From NCBI GenBank assembly GCA_916610825.1, contig OU744452.1, positions 12,752,110-12,816,109 of the forward strand: a stretch of 64,000 nucleotides of DNA, written 5' to 3'. Below, one piece after another: positions 62,475-64,000 of the stretch. The translations under genes and the position numbers were made by a program. This DNA comes from Haliclystus octoradiatus. Its lineage: Eukaryota > Cnidaria > Staurozoa > Stauromedusae > Haliclystidae. The stretch's first letter is position 1, and each line of letters opens with the position of its first letter. The notes under the pieces are model-generated. The model ran no database searches. It was not told the DNA's origin and was given only the letters and a program-made list of their open reading frames with translations.

Positions 62475-62957
62475 TTTACCGCTCTGCCAAATGTTGACAT
62501 TGAGCACTATTTTGTCTGCTATTAGATAAACCTATACTTATTATATATATGCTGTATATAGCTGCTATGTATGTCTCGATTGCGCTTGCGCAAATTTGAG
62601 CACTGGCTTTGGATGTGTCTATAATATTTGCGAATACATTGCTCACTACTTCGGTAGCTTGAGCACTCTGTTACGGCACAGATGTTTTTTTCATGTTGTG
62701 AATTTTCACTGACTAACTCATCTTGACCTAGCTATAAGAGGCTAAGTCAGTCCATTGTTCACTGAGCAGTACTGATGACGGCTAATGGCCAGAGACCGTA
62801 AGTGCATGTCTGCTGCTATATAGGGCTAATTTGATTTTCAAATTTGAAATCAGCTGATCACATGTTAGTTCTGATCAAAAGAAAAGCTAATTTAATTCAC
62901 AATTCCATTGTTAAGCCTCGCTTTCATGTTTCTGCTGGTAATACCATTAATCAAGTT

Positions 62958-63418
62958 GCGATATTGGTATCCAGTTAAACCGTACTCAGATTATATCCGT
63001 CCACGTTTTTACTGCACTGTTATTGATGAAAAATTTGATGTACCGATGGTTTTTAGACTCTATTTAAGCTTATGACTTTCAGTTTATGTATTAGTGAGGG
63101 TGTTATTGTGAATGAATTGATAAATAGAATATTTTTATCTTTAAAAAATGGAGTAATTCTGGTAGCAAATACCGAAGGTTTTCAAGTTTTGATAGAGTCT
63201 CGTACTTGATAAGTTTCTCATACTTTGATGGAATTGTAAAATTTAAAATGTTCAAAATAGTTTCTGGATTTGTTTATATTGCCATGAAGGATGATTAGAA
63301 AAAACCTATCTTACATTACTTAGTTGAGTAGTAAATTGATTTTAAAAACTTGACTCAACTGCGAGCTGAAAGCGTGGACGCTTCACACTGAGTACGGATT
63401 AACTGGTAACCGCGATAT
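62958..63418. mobile_element. Element with inverted ends
   Basis: GCGATATTGGTATCCAGTTA.. at 62958-62989 is inverted at 63388-63418, with a further CGTCCACG / CGTGGACG pair inside. There is no coding frame. It abuts the TTAA element. Confidence 0.55.
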
Positions 63419-63624
63419 TAAAGGAGCAAAAATGACCGGCAGGCGCTACGCACTTCGGATCACGTGCATGTTTATTGTTCATAACACAATGTACATTGTT
63501 GACATGAATTTATAACAGATTAGGCCTGCGTAGAACAATAGTTTCAAAGCGAGACGGTTGAATTACGCTAAGCATAAATTCAACTTGTGCTCGCAGCGGT
63601 CGCCGGTCAATCTTGCCCCTTTAA
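63418..63624. mobile_element. TTAA-flanked MITE, about 199 bp
   Basis: TTAA at 63418-63421 and 63621-63624 flank inverted ends AGGAGCAAAAATGACCGGC and GCCGGTCAATCTTGCCCCT. A TTAA target duplication is typical of piggyBac and Kolobok elements. The short open frame over it (63558-63758) is incidental. Confidence 0.72.
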
Positions 63625-64000
63625 GGCATTTTACGTACTCCGATTTCGCCGGGAACATTTTGGATATGTTGTTAAGCGTGAAATTTTACCTTAGAATTGA
63701 TGAAAAATGCTTCTGTTATAATTTGTGTGAGGTCATTTTCTATAATGACTGCCTATAGCCTACTATATGAATAAAGTGCTTAACAATGCGATGAAATACC
63801 ATACAACTGTCACATAATTAAGTCATATAACTGAAATTGTCCGAAATCGTATATACTTGCTGTCTCGTGACTTACTATAGCTATAGATTAGCTCTGTGAA
63901 TGGTAGACTACTTCTAAAGTCGAGCAATGTATCAGAGATGGGTGCCCGGGTGGATCCTTCTTTTTGAAGATTTTTCCGACAGATGGTCCGAAATGATTCT

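Overview
The window is animal nuclear DNA. It is AT-rich, has spliced genes with long introns full of repeats, and uses GT-AG introns apart from one GC-AG intron. It carries a recognisable metazoan gene (ZDHHC17/HIP14 palmitoyltransferase), a 5'-truncated LINE, a tRNA-derived SINE and many terminal-inverted-repeat or foldback elements. The divergence of the ZDHHC17 copy from human and the overall style suggest an invertebrate. A tunicate is my guess, but the sequence alone does not settle it.

All three gene models lie on the minus strand, so transcription runs from high to low coordinates. (1) 59842 to 37934 is a three-exon gene for a giant MUC1-like transmembrane mucin of about 5,747 residues. 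A 17-residue signal-peptide exon leads to one uninterrupted 16,973-bp exon. That exon holds about 230 copies of a 69-bp/23-residue Ser/Thr-rich repeat, then two SEA-like domains (the second with a GSVVA self-cleavage motif) and a transmembrane helix. A final exon encodes a basic cytoplasmic tail. (2) 35482 to 5057 is a 19-coding-exon ZDHHC17 gene (638 residues; human is 632). I assembled it exon by exon, and every splice phase matches. (3) 2115 to 21, running off the window, are the first two exons of an unrecognised secreted protein.

The space between exons is dominated by mobile and repeated DNA. It includes a 5'-truncated LINE with 76-bp flanking duplications (20291-21540) and a 685-bp TIR element with a 6-bp target duplication (17836-18520). 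There are long foldback elements at 27 kb and 32 kb, a palindrome at 27.9 kb, and two related hairpins at 5.4 kb and 62.3 kb. Smaller items are a TTAA-flanked MITE at 63.4 kb, a 29-bp minisatellite inside the GC-AG intron, and several minor repeats.

The most notable content is the mucin. It is a 15.9-kb coding minisatellite kept in one open frame, with higher-order duplications of whole repeat blocks, attached to a membrane module of the self-cleaving SEA type. The mucin and ZDHHC17 genes lie head-to-tail about 2.5 kb apart; nothing in the sequence says they work together. All gene models rest on reading translations and splice sites by eye. No search or transcript evidence was available.
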